From Cryptomeria japonica (taxonomy: Eukaryota > Streptophyta > Pinopsida > Cupressales > Cupressaceae), in assembly GCF_030272615.1 (NCBI RefSeq), contig NC_081408.1, positions 609,837,673 to 609,901,672 of the forward strand: a DNA stretch of 64,000 nt, read 5' to 3'. The notes below the pieces were generated by a model. It saw nothing but the letters and a program-made list of their open reading frames with translations. It had not been told where the DNA came from and made no database searches. The number at the start of each line of letters is the position of its first letter. Position 1 is the stretch's first letter. This document shows positions 46,401-58,631 of this stretch, piece after piece. A program made the translations under genes and the position numbers.

Positions 46401-48970
46401 TTAGTGTCTTAAGGATGTTCCTGTCCTAGAAATGATAGGATTAAGGGGGTGATACACATCCCTGTCGAACATTGCTAATTTTTTAAATTCTGGATTCTTT
46501 TGTAAATTTAAGGAAACTCTTAGAGTGAATATGTGGATTAATATTTATTTTTGCGGTTTATTTGGTCTTGTGTGAAGTTAACTAAACTTAGTTCATTCAA
46601 ACCAGCTTCTTTTAGTCAAATACGTTGATTAATTAAGTTCTTGGATTTGTAAGATTCAGTTTGGATCCAATAAAATGACAGCTAAAGCAGTATCTACATT
46701 TTTAATGTTATGTATCAGTTCACTCATCAATGACCTGGCAATCCAGACGCTACTTGAAACATGCCAAGATATTAAGTGCAAAAGCATTGTAACATCTTCT
46801 CTACAGCACATGTTCATCACAGCTACGTACCAAAACAAACGAGTTCTTGGTAAGATGGTACAATTCTCCTTTATAGAGCGAATTCATTTTGTTCATTCAT
46901 GTGTTCCAGTACCATGTTTTTTACTTTCACTGAATAATTGAATTGATTCGTTTTGATATTTGTGTGGGGATACAGCTTTATGGTAATCCTTACATCTGTT
47001 CTACTTCTCCACGATCTCCCTGTCTAAACATTGACATTTTGCACATCACAAGTTTCAAGGAGAAGGTTATGTTTACTCCAAATCTTTATGTTTTGTTGCC
47101 ATCAAACAATGTATGTCTTTCACTTTTTCCCTTTCAAATACATAGAATAGATGAGAATAGTTTAATTTATGTCTAGAGGAAACCCATAGAAGCTATGCTG
47201 TGGAGAGTAGATTCTCCACAATATGTTGTGCAGTTTATCTGCAATTTACATAATAATCTGTATCTTCTTACCTTCACATTAAATCAACCTATTGGTAATA
47301 TATCAAAACTCATTTCCTCAACTTTGATATATCTAGCCACTTGTTTAGTGAGTAGCCTAAAAGGGATTCATATATTTTAAAGATTTTGTAGCTCTATTTT
47401 ATGCCTTCGTCTTAGTGCCTTAAGCTAATAGATGGATGTATAGAATAATGCAACATTATATGTATTTACCGACTTATCCTTGTTTGCATAGAAAGTATAA
47501 AAGCTCTTATAGATTTTTGGTTTTCCCTCTCCTTGGGTCAGTTTCAAGACGACGAGACCTTAATCAAAATTCTAGATTTCCACAATTAATTCAAACATAG
47601 ATCCATTAGTACCTTCATATGTTTCCAAATCCTTTCTTACCATATAGAATTGACTTTCTTTACAGATCCATTATTTCAACTTGTTTACTTCTTGAGCAAA
47701 TATATACATATTTTTACAATATTTCCAATTTTCTCTCTTCTATATATTTTTATTTTATTTTGCATTCGATGTTTGTTATCTGCACTAGGATTTTGTCTTC
47801 TTAAATCGATTTGTTTGGTGCTTTGTTATTGCAGTAGATGCAGTGCTACTTTCTGCACTAGGGCACAATGCCAGGAATATAGGCGTGTTTGATTTATGGG
47901 AAAATGCCATTATAGCAAGTATTGGGAAGTCATCAATGAGGATGGCAATTGTTGAATCATCTTTACTGGAAAAGGTACTTTTGTATGGCATGTTTTGATT
48001 TTGTCACTGTAGAATAGTTGGTCCAATTTATGACTTTTATATAAGAACTATCTTTTCCTAGTACTGAACTGCAATCTTGTAAATTCTGCATTAATGATAT
48101 AAAATGCACAATGGCAGTGCACCAATGATCATCTTATAGGAAGCAGTGCAAAGCAATCTCTTCTTCAGTGCATAGCATCTACAATGCCTTTTTTGTATCC
48201 TTTATTCTCAAGTTAATAATCTAAAGCAGTACCGTAGAGGGTTTAAAATTTGAGGACACTAATTCCATAACAAGCATGAGATTATTTGATTGGAACAAAA
48301 TTCGAGCAGTAGTAATTCAGAGGATGCATGTATCTGAGGAAAAGACTGCAATTGCCTATGCCAGGTGATAAGACCTCATTTTATGTCACCATACCTACAT
48401 GGTTAAGGAATTTATTGTTTGCATAATATAACTGGTGGCATAGTGCACCATAATTAAATTTTCAGTTGAGATTTTGACGTATATTTAGGGAAGTGATCTT
48501 ATCATTTCCATTGTCCTATAAATTTTTTATTGTACGGTAATTCGATTGATATCTTTTTGCACATCTTTGTCATGACAGGTTCCTTCATGCTCTTGCCAAG
48601 TTAGAGGACTCTGATCCAATTCACTACATAAACGAATGTGAGTTGACTATTTGGAATCTTATTAGTTCAAAACAAAATCTGTGAATTATATACTGAATGT
48701 TCAACCAATATGTGGCAGTTATAGTATTTCTGAAAACCGCCAAAAGTGCTGAAATGGATCTACAATGTTCGATCTACAAAGCTATTGATGACCTTAAGAA
48801 AAAGATGAGAACAAATGTTTATCAGGTAAACTTTTTCCCGTGCTATTAAGCATTTCGTGGATTCTTAATGGTTTAACATTATTGTTTTCTTTTTCCTTAT
48901 AAATGTCATGCAGGAACCCTTCTTCAAAATCTTCTCAGAGCAATGGGGGACAAATGAACAACAAATTTAA
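43449..48970 (+). CDS. Multi-exon gene, function not recognised
   Basis: Exon 1 43449..43565 (MYSVAGVIGQLLSKLEGYSA...) and exon 2 43640..43743 (LYHERFMLLEVEAREYIKIL...) join in phase. The 3' half also joins: 46660..46857, 46976..47110, 47177..47294 (HNNLYLLTFTLNQPI), 47835..47974 (DAVLLSALGHNARNIGVFDL), 48118..48194, 48275..48364, 48579..48637, 48719..48825 and 48914..48970 (ending SEQWGTNEQQI, stop TAA). The last four introns match phase exactly. The middle (43744-46659) is uncertain; candidate pieces are 43840..43855 and 45000..45068. The donor after 46857 (ATG|gtacaa) and the acceptor at 48275 are weak. The product is leucine-rich and mostly helical, compatible with an alpha-solenoid/HEAT-like fold, but I recognise no family. 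Several frame-consistent joins argue it is a real gene rather than chance; whether it is intact is not settled. Confidence 0.6.
46266..46307. repeat. (CCCCG)n GC-rich microsatellite
   Basis: Eight units of CCCCG, one altered to 'ccgcg', form the most GC-rich stretch in the window, inside AT-rich DNA and inside the uncertain large intron of the 43449 gene. The minus strand therefore carries repeated GGGG runs one base apart, capable in principle of forming a G-quadruplex. Confidence 0.93.
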
Positions 48971-49535
48971 AACAAATAATTAAGTTGAAATAATTGAAGG
49001 TGAAGACATACCATTCATGTCATTTCTTATAAAATGGTTTATTTGATCTTTCCAAACACCCACATACTAAATTTTTTTCACAGCTTCCATATGCCTAATG
49101 CTTAGCCTTCTCAAAACGTGTGTGTCGTGGTCTCTTGCCTTTCTAATTTGTAGGCAACCATATGCCACATAAACACATGAAGCTGTTTGAACTGATGTGT
49201 CAATTTCTTTTCTCTTGTCCTGCTCTCCTTATGATGGATCATGTAATTTGATCCAAAACATTAAGGAAATAAACTTACAGAGCTCATACTAAATATGCAC
49301 ATCAAGTCATATAGTCCTTATATTTGTATAGTATTGGAAGCAGAGTCTCCAAATATTTAGTCTCAGGGAATCTCAAAAAGATTAAAAGATCATCCTCAGC
49401 TTTTGTTGATTTTGCACATCCTTGGACACTTCTGTTTTGTATTCTCAAATCACGGAAGGGTTGGAGCAAAATCATGATACAATCAACAAATAAACTACTT
49501 TATTCTTTGTTCAACTTTTAATGTCATGGACCATT

Positions 49536-50063
49536 CATTAAGAGTTTAATTGTTTGTATGTGGCTTATCTCAGTGGAGACTATACTTAGAGATTGGAGCT
49601 TTAATTCCTAGTAATTGAATATATGTATAGTTCTGATTTGTATTCTTGGTTAAAATATATTTATTTGTGGATCTATAGGCTGCATACATTCGATAAGAAA
49701 AATTTGGGGTGTTACCAGTTGTAGAATACAAACATACTTTCATGGACACATACTCTTATAATGATATCATCTAATAAACCATTTTAGTCTACATACTCTA
49801 AATATTAATACAATTTACTAATAAACTAGACTTTTAGCCTTTCTTCATGTACCATTCATTAAGAGTTTAATTGTTTGTATGTGGTTTATCTCAGTCGAGA
49901 CTATACTTAAGTTTTGTAGTTTGGAGCTTCAATCCATACCGATTGAATTTATAATTTTTTGGATTTGTAGTCTAAGCTGCATTTGATTAAAATATATTTG
50001 TTTTTGTATGTATAGGATGTGCTACATTTGATAAGAAAAATTTGTGGTGTTATCTGCATTTTA
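49536..50063. repeat. Direct duplication, about 320-bp period
   Basis: A block beginning ATTAAGAGTTTAATTGTTTG at about 49536 recurs at about 49858. Both contain 'tatctcagtNgagactatac', 'ttggagctt', 'gattaaaatatattt' and 'gataagaaaaattt', with moderate divergence. It lies downstream of the 43449 gene. Confidence 0.8.
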
Positions 50064-50142
50064 TATATACAATACAAACACAAATAAATGAGAGATCTAA
50101 AAATTGGCTCTGTTTATCATAGAGTAAAATATTTCAAATTTT

Positions 50143-50530
50143 CTTGGTTAGAATTGTTAGACTATTTTACAAGTCATGGTAGTTGTCAATAGAAATTCAT
50201 AATTTCATATTATTTTCTTAAAAATTGTTGGTAAGAATCTTGGTTAGAATTGTTAGACTATTTTACAAGTCATGGTAGTTGTCAATAGAAATTCATAATT
50301 TCATATTATTTTCTTAAAAATTGTTGGTAAGAATATTGGACTTGAAGAGTTCAACTGGTCCTTGGTAATGGTTCTTAAAAATTGTTGATAAGAATCTTGG
50401 TTAGAACTGTTAGACTATTTTACAAGTCATGGTAGTTGTCAATAGAAATTCATAATTTCATATTATTTTCTTAAAAATTGTTGGTAAGAATATTGGACTT
50501 GGAGAGTTCAACTGGTTCTTGGTAATGGTA
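50143..50530. repeat. Triplicated 96-bp unit with a 39-bp satellite block
   Basis: Unit A, starting CTTGGTTAGAATTGTTAGAC, occurs at 50143-50238, 50239-50334 and 50396-50491. Block B, 'attggacttgaagagttcaa' to 'cttggtaatggt', follows the second and third A (about 50335-50373 and 50492-50530). A short piece of A (50374-50395) sits between the first B and the third A. Copies are almost identical, so expansion is recent. Confidence 0.92.
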
Positions 50531-50815
50531 AAAACATTTTTAAGTTATATTAATGATAGTATATGATGTTTGTATTTATATAAGCTATTTAGGACTGGAA
50601 TTCTCATTTTAGAGGAATTTTGTCATGAATTAGTTAATCATTAATTTATGTATAACTACTATAAAATCTTAATATAGCAATCTTATCAATGACATTTGTT
50701 AATAATTTTAAAATAAAAATTAAATTCTCAAATTCAAGATTTAATTGATTAACAAGTTACAAATAATTATAGACTTTTTTTTTTACAAAATTCATTATAA
50801 TGAGTTTAGACTTAG
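50529..50815. repeat. Left copy of a 280-bp direct repeat bracketing the nested LTR block
   Basis: The sequence from about 50529 to 50815 matches 60877-61155 in order: 'taatgatagtatatgatg', 'ataagctatttaggactgga', 'ataaaatcttaatatagcaa', 'agttacaaataatta' and 'attcattataatgag'. Divergence is visibly high (substitutions and indels). It is much longer than any TSD, so it is a separate duplication or two copies of a dispersed repeat. Confidence 0.75.
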
Positions 50816-50920
50816 AGATTTCATTTGGGTTCCTAACAATGTGTAATAGTTGAAAAAATTAGGGTTTCCACCATGAGAGAAGTGAAAACCGCTAATTTGC
50901 CATTCCATTCAAAAGAGGGG

Positions 50921-52090
50921 TGTAACGTCCTAAAATTGCACCCCTCACAATTTTCGATTGCATTTGGGTCTTCGCCTTAGTGTTTGCGCCCCTCAACCTG
51001 ATCAGAGACTTGAATATGCTCATGCACATCAAAAATACCTTGCAATTCAATAATGCACTTAGGGGCCACCTTGATCTTGCCCCAAAATAGGGCAAGACCA
51101 GGGTGTGGTGCCCAGGGACCCCTTAATTGGGGCCTATCTTGATCCTCTCCCTTGAATCTAACTCAAATTTGAAGCGAGAAAATCCCCCCTATGTCAGCTC
51201 AAGTCGAAAAATCAGTCTATTAATTCCACTGGCAAGTATATAAGAAGGATTTCCCCTCTCATTTGAACGTAACACGTAACACACAAGATCATGAAATTAC
51301 ATCAAACATTCAAAAGCAATTGAGCATTTTCAGTCTTCCTTCAAGCTTTGGAGCAACAAAAAAGTCAAGATTTCAAGTATTAAAGAGGAGATCATCATCC
51401 TACTTCATGAAATCATAATTCCGTGTGGAGGCAAGTAAAACTTCACAAGGAAGTATAAGCATTTCATTTTAAAGAAATTCAACATCCCCTCAAAGAGGAG
51501 GATTTCTACTTTCAGTTATTTCATTACATTATTTCAACCACTTGGTTAATTCCAAAACCGAGGTTTGACTAGAACATAAACCCCTATTCTCAACACATTC
51601 CTCTTTCTTTCAGTGTGCAGGAAACAGGTGTGCAGTTGTACTTCTGGAATTAAGCTTTATTCGCAGAGACGAAAAAACTCTTTTCGACGCGCGAAAAATT
51701 CGGAGGACCAAGTGGAGGGCATTCCTATCCGGACACACGGTCCCTGCAACTTTTGCCCGATTGCACATAGCAGCTTTGAATCATCTCTCAAACTTCTCAG
51801 ATACAGGTGCACGACTGAATCCCAAATCTGTAGCTTGTTGTTTTCGCATAATTTGTCTTCATGTATAACACTTTGCCTTAATTCAATTAATCAACTTACA
51901 AAAGAGGGTCAAACACATCCCAATTTCAACCAATCTACTTAGTATTCAATCCTCGCATCCTTTAGGATTGGATCTAGTAGATTCAACCCCTCTTTTGAAT
52001 GTAAAGTTTTTTCCCAAGTGAAAATTGGGCTTAGTGAAATTCTCACTTCCAAGTGGAGAATTGGCTAAGCCCCCAATTTTCCACTTTACA
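50921..52090 (+). repeat. 5' LTR of gypsy-like element
   Basis: This 1170-bp LTR runs from TGTAACGTCC to CACTTTACA. A TATATAAG box lies at 51237-51244. The sequence after the LTR, TTTTGGTGAACCCGACTCC, should hold the primer-binding site, but it is not the methionine site and I could not assign a tRNA. Confidence 0.92.
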
Positions 52091-53400
52091 TTTTGGTGAA
52101 CCCGACTCCTTACACCCTTAATTCTGATTTTTGTTTTCAGATCTGAGCCTATGCAATTTAAAATTCAAATTTTCATTTACAAGTTTAATTTCCTTGCAAT
52201 TTTTAAAAATTTAGAGGTTGAATTCACAAAAACCCTAATTTTTGGATTCGAAATTGAACTTGTCATTTGTCTAAATTGGATTGATTGTTTTAGATCTGAG
52301 AGCTCTTTAATTTTGCAATTCAAAGTTTTCATTTACACTTTCAATTTTCAAAAAAATTAAAAATTAAGTGGTTAAATCACAAAACCCTAATTTTTAATTT
52401 TAAAATTGACCTTGTGGATTGTGTAGATCTTGAATTAATTTTCAGATTTGGGTATTTGCTTCAATTTCAAAATTCATTTTCCCTCCTTGCAACATTCAAA
52501 TTTTCAAATTTAAATTTTCAAAATTAAGCGGTTTATGCAACAAACCCTAATTTTTAAAATTAAGTTAATTTTGTGCAAATTCAACTTTTCCTTTAAGAAT
52601 TTAATTGACTCAGTTAAATCTAAAGTCTCTTGTTGTCCCTCTAAACATCATAAAATTCGGCCCTTAAGTGTGCCCTTTTTGTTCTTCTTTCAATTAATCA
52701 TTTTATCAAACATCCTAAGTGTCTTATTTCGACCTTCAAGGCTTATTTTTGCATATCTAGACATCTTCAATTCTCATATCCTTCTGGAATTTGCATTAAA
52801 ATCACAATATCTTGCTTCCCCGAAAATTTGGTAAAAAGTTGGTCAGACCGTCCCAGCTTTTTCTGCTCAAATTTCGGGAGCCCATTTTGATTGTATTTTA
52901 CTACACAATTCCAGAGATTTATGAAATTTTATTGATTTTAGGTCACCCTAAGGTCGAAAACAAATATGAATTTCAACATTTTCATCTTCAATTTAAACTT
53001 TAAAATTAACTGGACACTACACATACCCTAATTTTTAAAATTAAATTGATTTCTTCAATATTTCAACATTTTAAAATCTCAAAATTTTAATTAAGAGATT
53101 AGATTTAGACAACCCTAATTTTTATTTTTATTTTCCCTCCTTTCAAAATTTTAAAATTAAGAGGTCATTTTCAACCCTAATTTTAAAATCAAATTTCTAT
53201 CTTCTAGGGGATAATTTCAAATTTAATTTAAGAGGTTATTTTAACAAAGCCCTAAATTCTAAATTTTCCTAGGAGATTGCATTATTCTTTCAATTTCTTT
53301 TTCTTAGTGCATGAGTTTTACTACTATTAGTCCTACCTACAGTATCCCCATTAGGAGAAGTTGTAGAATTAAGGTTGCCTAAGGTTTAATTACTGAGGAA

Positions 53401-54692
53401 ATGGAGCCTAATTTGGATAGTTTTTTCAATGAGGATATTGGTGCTTCTTCTAATCCTACAGATATCCCCGTTTATCCTCTTGATAATTCTCACAATGAGA
53501 AGGATTCACTAACTAGAGTATCCGTTGACCAATTGGCAAAGATGGACAATCAATTTGACAATCTTCAACAATGGATGAGTCAAGAATACTCGGAAAGTGA
53601 AGCTCTCACATTGATTGAAGGATTAAAAAGAATGATTTGAAGTGATAAACATGGTGTTGATATCTTGTGTGGTATTTCTCATATTGTATATTCTAATATC
53701 ATGCCTATGAAGAGTTGTGCAGAAAACTTAGGTTATATACAACCTCCTAGTCAAGTTAATCAACCCATTCCTTTAACAACTCCTATGACTGGTGTTCCTA
53801 CCTTCACATCAAACATCATGGCTACCTCTACACAAAATTTTATACCTACAAGTGTTAGTCATGGGGGCAATACCTCTTCTTTCATTTTTCCTACCATGAG
53901 TGTTCCTCTTGTTACCCAATCACATTCACCACCTGTAAATGTTAGTCAAGGGGGCAACTCCTTCAATCACAATTCCTTCATTTCTCCTATGAGTCTTCCA
54001 TGTGTTACCCAATCTTCTCCATTAACTACTTATCATAGTGTCCCACCTCCTTATTCTCAATCTCTTCCTTCATTCAACAATATTACTCTACCCTCTCAAT
54101 CCAACATGTCTAATTTCAATCCTTCTACTGAAGCTACAATCAATAGTCTAGTCAAAATAGTGTCTTCCTTACAACAACAAATAGCTTGTATGAATCAATC
54201 CAAGTATAATGTGCCCACATTTGATGTAGTGATCCCATCATCCAATGACATTGTTAGAGTCGTCCCTCCTGAACATGTAGAAGTCCCTCAATTGGGACTT
54301 TATAATGGAAAAGGTTATCCCTTAACTCATGTTAAAACATTCCAAACTTTGTATAGTGACTTTGCTCATGATCAAATATTGTTAGCAAAATTGTTTACTA
54401 GAACATTAAGGGATGGAACTTTGCAATGGTATTGTTCTTTGCCTCCTTATTCTATTACTTATTTTCAACAATTGGCTAATGCTTTTATTCAACAATTTCA
54501 CAATAACATTGGTCCTAAAGTTACTTTGACTTATTTGATGCATTGTAAACAAGGAGTTAAAGAAAAAGTGATTGATTTTATTAGTAGATATAAGCATTTG
54601 TATTCTCAAATTTCTTTTCTTGTGCCTAATCAAGACATTCAAAATATTTTCATTGCTAATTTACAAAAAGATATTAGGGATAAACTTCTCTT
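53401..54692 (+). pseudogene. gag of the gypsy-like element, interrupted
   Basis: One frame runs from 53401 with a single TGA at 53638-53640. The N-terminal part is a low-complexity S/T/P/N-rich linker. A Retrotrans_gag-type domain follows at about 54280-54690: VPQLGLYNGKGYPLTHVKTF, LRDGTLQWYCSLPPYSITYF and FISRYKHLYSQISFLVPN. The frame is then cut by the solo LTR at 54693. After it the reading continues at about 55603-56023 in the frame expected from a 910-base insertion (including SNFFRREKEFTPLNEPLHSI). No zinc knuckle is seen in the parts read. Confidence 0.85.
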
Positions 54693-55597
54693 TGTTGGAA
54701 ATTGACACTCATTTGATTGGTTTCAATATGTTGTCATTGATGGCAACATGTTCTGGCTTTCATATTTTGGTTTGGTTGTTTATCGGCAGACACTTCACCT
54801 GCATTCACACCGGCACCGACAGGTATCTTCACCGGTAGGAGGAATTCTATGGGTACCAGCATTGCAAGCTAACATGACTTCATAAGGACACCAGTATTGG
54901 AGGCCGACATCATTTGGGAGATCCAGCAATTGACAATTAATTTTGATATTTATGTATATATGTAATTGAGCCGACTCATTTTGTAATTATCTATGTAAGT
55001 CGAAATAAGGCATGAAGGATTGTAAGGGTATATAGGTCAATTGGTTAGATCATTATGTGATGATATGATGTGATGTAATATGAATTAGAGAGAGGTAATT
55101 GTAATGCGAGGAATGTTGATTAGGCAAGAGGTTATTCTAGTAAGGGTTTAGGGTATCAGAATCGGAACAGATAGAGCTTGAACCGGAACTCTATCAGGCA
55201 TAGAAGATGCATTATATGAGTTCAATTTTATGTTTTCTTATTCAAAGTGATTGTAGTCAGTGAGACTCCTTTGTGATGAGCAGTGTGCTCTAGGTTGTAA
55301 GCCTTCCTGCATGTGCAAGCCCCCATATTTTGTAATATATCTTCATATGGCTAGTGGATTGATATTGTGGGTCACAAATCCCATCGTGGTTTTTCCTCTT
55401 TGATTTTTTCCATGTATAATTCTCTGTGTTATGGTATTCATTTGTGTGATTAGGTTATTGATTACTTTACTTCTTTCAATCTTATATGTACCAGTTTACC
55501 GGTTGGTGAATGCATGTTTTAATAAGGTTAAAATTGATCATTCTAGTAGAACACTGATTCACCCCCCCCCCCCTCTCAACGTTCTTGGATTCCAACA
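54693..55597 (+). mobile_element. Solo LTR nested in gag, TSD CTCTT
   Basis: The 905-bp segment starts TGTTGGAAATTGACAC and ends TTGGATTCCAACA, so the ends TGTTGGAA/TTCCAACA are inverted repeats, a form common in plant Copia LTRs. CTCTT precedes it (54688-54692) and follows it (55598-55602), an exact TSD. A run of 11 or more C residues lies near its end (about 55562-55573). It has no internal coding. The insertion postdates the host element. Confidence 0.9.
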
Positions 55598-56361
55598 CTC
55601 TTAACTAAGTTTACTTTCTTTCTGCATTTGTGCGCAGTACTTCACAATTATCAACTGATTGTGAGTCAATTGGAACAATCATCTCATTCCATGGCTTTGA
55701 GTGATAAGGGTGATAGTGCTCAACAACCGTTTGTGAAGTTCAAACCAAACAAATGATTCATCAAATTCAATGAGAATATCAACAACAACAACAACAACAA
55801 CCAACTCATAGGTGCTACAAGTGTGCCTCCTTTGTCTAATTTTTTTAGAAGAGAAAAAGAGTTTACTCCTTTGAATGAACCTTTGCATAGCATTATATCT
55901 CAGTTGATACAAAGGAATGTGTTAAAACTTCCCCAAATCAAACCAATTGATCCATCTAGGACAACTTCACCTTACTTTGATGCTAAATTTTTTTTGTCAA
56001 TACCATCATTAGCCAGGTCATGATATTGAGAAGTGCTTTTCATTGAGAAGTAGGATTCAAGAATTGATTGATAACACTATTATATATATGGCATGTGTGA
56101 ATGATAAATGAAACAAATATGTAGCTCCTCCTAATCAGGAACCTTCAAATTTTTACAGATCCTTTACCATACCATTCCATTAATGTGATTGGGACTAATT
56201 ATCCTACTTACTCTCCCATTGATGTGACCCTTGAATCTAATAATATGGTGAACCTTGTAGATCAACAAGAATCTCCTAACAATTTGTGCATAACATTTGA
56301 TCCTAGTGAGACCATTAAGGCACCTGATGACCCATAATATATAAGTGCGAAAATCAAAGGT

Positions 56362-57708
56362 ATGCATGCTAGAGGAGTGCTTATTGATCCTGCCTGCATG
56401 GTTAATGTGATAATTGGAAAATTTCTTTATACTTTGCAATTGCATCATGTGATATATGATGATACTAATGTAATAGTTAAAAAAATTTATGGATTCTCTT
56501 GTCCTGCTATTGGTTCTATAACACTTCCTATTGACATTGGCACTAAATGCTTGGATGTTCAATTTGCTATCATTCCTACATCTGAATGATTTCGTGTGAA
56601 GTTGGGACATCCTTGGCTCTCTTCCATGAAAGTGATTGCTTCTACTATTCATAAGTGTTTGAAATTTCCTCATAATGGTGAAATCATAACTATTAATCAT
56701 AGCATATTTCAACCTACACTGAGGTGTGGAGATGTTTGTCTTGATTATTTTTGGTTCGAACAATTCAAGCCTCTTCAACCTAGAAGTGATGCTCTCTTTA
56801 GATCATATAAAAAATAGAAAAATGAAATGATTTTGTCATTGAGTAAACCTAGAAATCCAACACTTAGCATTCCTCTTGATGATCATATACCCCTTCTTGA
56901 GGATAAGATTATTCTTTCTCCAAAGGAAGGAAATAATATTCTTCCCAAGGAGGCACCTATTCCTTCTCCTAAAGAGAAGAGTATCCTTTCTCCTAAGAAA
57001 AGAGATATTATTCCTTCTCCTATGGATGAGTCCACTCTTCCTCCCAAAGGTAGAAAAACTCTTCCTCCTAAACATCAAACTCTTCCTCCTAAGGCTAGAC
57101 CTATCCCTCCTCCTCATGATGGCCCTCCTCCTCATGATGGCCCTGGTCTCCTTCCTACACCTCTCATTCCTCCTTTATATGGTGTGGTTCCTCCTCCTTC
57201 ATCTTATAGAGAGAAACGATCGGCCTCTCCTATTGTCCAACCTAAAAGACCTCAACCCATTCATCCTTCCCTAAAAGAAGACACGAAGCCTATACCTAAT
57301 GAGCCTAACCCTTCTCAAATTTTATCCAAAACTAGATGAAACCGTTGTGCGAGAGAACGCCAACAGAGACGTCGTACTAGAGCTCACAAAGTTGCTTCCC
57401 AAACCATTTATTCTCCTAAAACACCAATAGTTGACATGATTCCATTTTCTCCTAAACAAGATGTTCAACCTAATTCTCCAAGATTCAAAATGCTTAAGAC
57501 AAATGATGGTTCAAGTTCTATTTCTATTAGAGCTCCTATTCTTATTAATCTTGATGAGGAAATAGGTGAGAATGTTCTTAATGATGAAAATGTAGATCCT
57601 AATATTTCTGATGATGAATATGAATATGTTGATGTTGACAATAACTTATCTGCAAAATTTTCAAAAGCATTAATCCTAGCTCCTAGTAACAAACAAAGTG
57701 ACTCATGA
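56362..57708 (+). pseudogene. Retropepsin-like region with proline-rich and acidic tail
   Basis: Open stretches 56362-56589, 56596-56817, 56827-57339 and 57436-57708 share one frame and are separated by stops. The first two match plant gypsy retropepsin: ARGVLIDPACMVNVIIGKF at the active-site loop, and later LGHPWLSSMKVIASTIHKC with CLKFPHNGEI. The active-site triplet reads D-P-A instead of D-T/S-G, so catalysis is doubtful. Then comes a lysine/proline repeat region (ILSPKEG, IPSPKEK, LPPKHQ, PPPHDG) and an acidic end (ISDDEYEYVDVDNN). No RT follows. Confidence 0.75.
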
Positions 57709-57856
57709 TTAGAGCATGGTGCTTGTTTGGAACTTGCGATAGCTCCATCTATTGTGCTCGATGTGGATCCTCTTGTGTGTTGTCCACCTTCCCAAAATAA
57801 TGATCAGCAAGATCAGGGGGATAACAACTTGCTTGATCAGCTTCATTAGTACTGTA

Positions 57857-57858
<2 letters not shown>

Positions 57859-57919
<61 letters not shown>
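57859..57919. repeat. (CT)30 microsatellite
   Basis: This is an uninterrupted CT run of 61 bases in the non-coding 3' part of the gypsy-like element, just before its 3' untranslated stretch. Confidence 0.97.
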
Positions 57920-57922
<3 letters not shown>

Positions 57923-58616
57923 GCTTATTTGTGACATTCTTCTATTTTATTCTATTTGTTGTCCCTAGTGTTGTCTATTTGAGGACGATGAAAAACATTG
58001 AGATCTCTTTTGGTCTTTCCCATGTTGACTCAAAAGACACATGTGTTCTCTTCTTCCATGGTGGTTTCCTTTCTTTTGGGGGATGAGGATGATTCTATGC
58101 ATACATATACATGATATACATGAGTTATCATAAAAATCATATTGACTCCAAAGTTAGGTGAAACCACCTCATGTTTTGTGCTTTGAGTTCATTATCCTTT
58201 GATTTATCCTCTCTTAGGGTCTGAATTAAAATGTGATAGCGTGCTTGTCTTCTTTGGGTGTATCCTACCTTAAAGCAATTGCTCCCGACAAGGCGTACGC
58301 AATCACTTTAACATGGGGGCATACACTCCGCTCATGATTCTCCCCTTTGATACTTTAAGTTACTTAGAGAACTTTGTCTTTGCTTTATAATTTCTAGTAT
58401 TCTTTTCATGACTCACAGTAAAAGAACCTTACTAGTTGTAGTCATGGTTCTCTTTCTCTCTCTCACGATCTTCCCTTTTACCTTATCATTAAAGTCGTAA
58501 GATCCTAAAGTCCACTAGGGGCTTGGTGAATCTTGCCTCCTTGACGTGGTGAAATTATTTCAATATAAATTCCTTGTACTTTACTGACAGTATTTATGTA
58601 AGCTCATACTTCTGCT

Positions 58617-58631
58617 AAAGTGGGGGCTAAA
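58617..58631 (+). promoter_or_regulatory. Polypurine tract of the gypsy-like element
   Basis: AAAGTGGGGGCTAAA directly precedes the 3' LTR start (TGTAATGTCC) at 58632. Confidence 0.8.

Noticed and set aside
47177-47347. Alternative longer exon ending at the strong donor gtgagt (47348)
   Set aside because: It leaves phase 0, whereas the next exon at 47835 needs phase 1; the donor after 47294 gives an exact join (GTA, valine), so it was preferred.
56164-56778. 204-codon minus-strand ORF
   Set aside because: It is antisense to the protease-like region of the gypsy-like element and is explained as a shadow of that coding frame.
57749-57937. Minus-strand ORF with an Arg-Glu repeat (and the plus Ser-Leu repeat)
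   Set aside because: Both are simply the (CT)30 microsatellite translated; no coding evidence on either side.
57720-58616. Search for RT, RNase H or integrase in the gypsy-like element
   Set aside because: No YLDD-type, HHCC or DDE motif was seen in any frame between the acidic tail and the purine tract.
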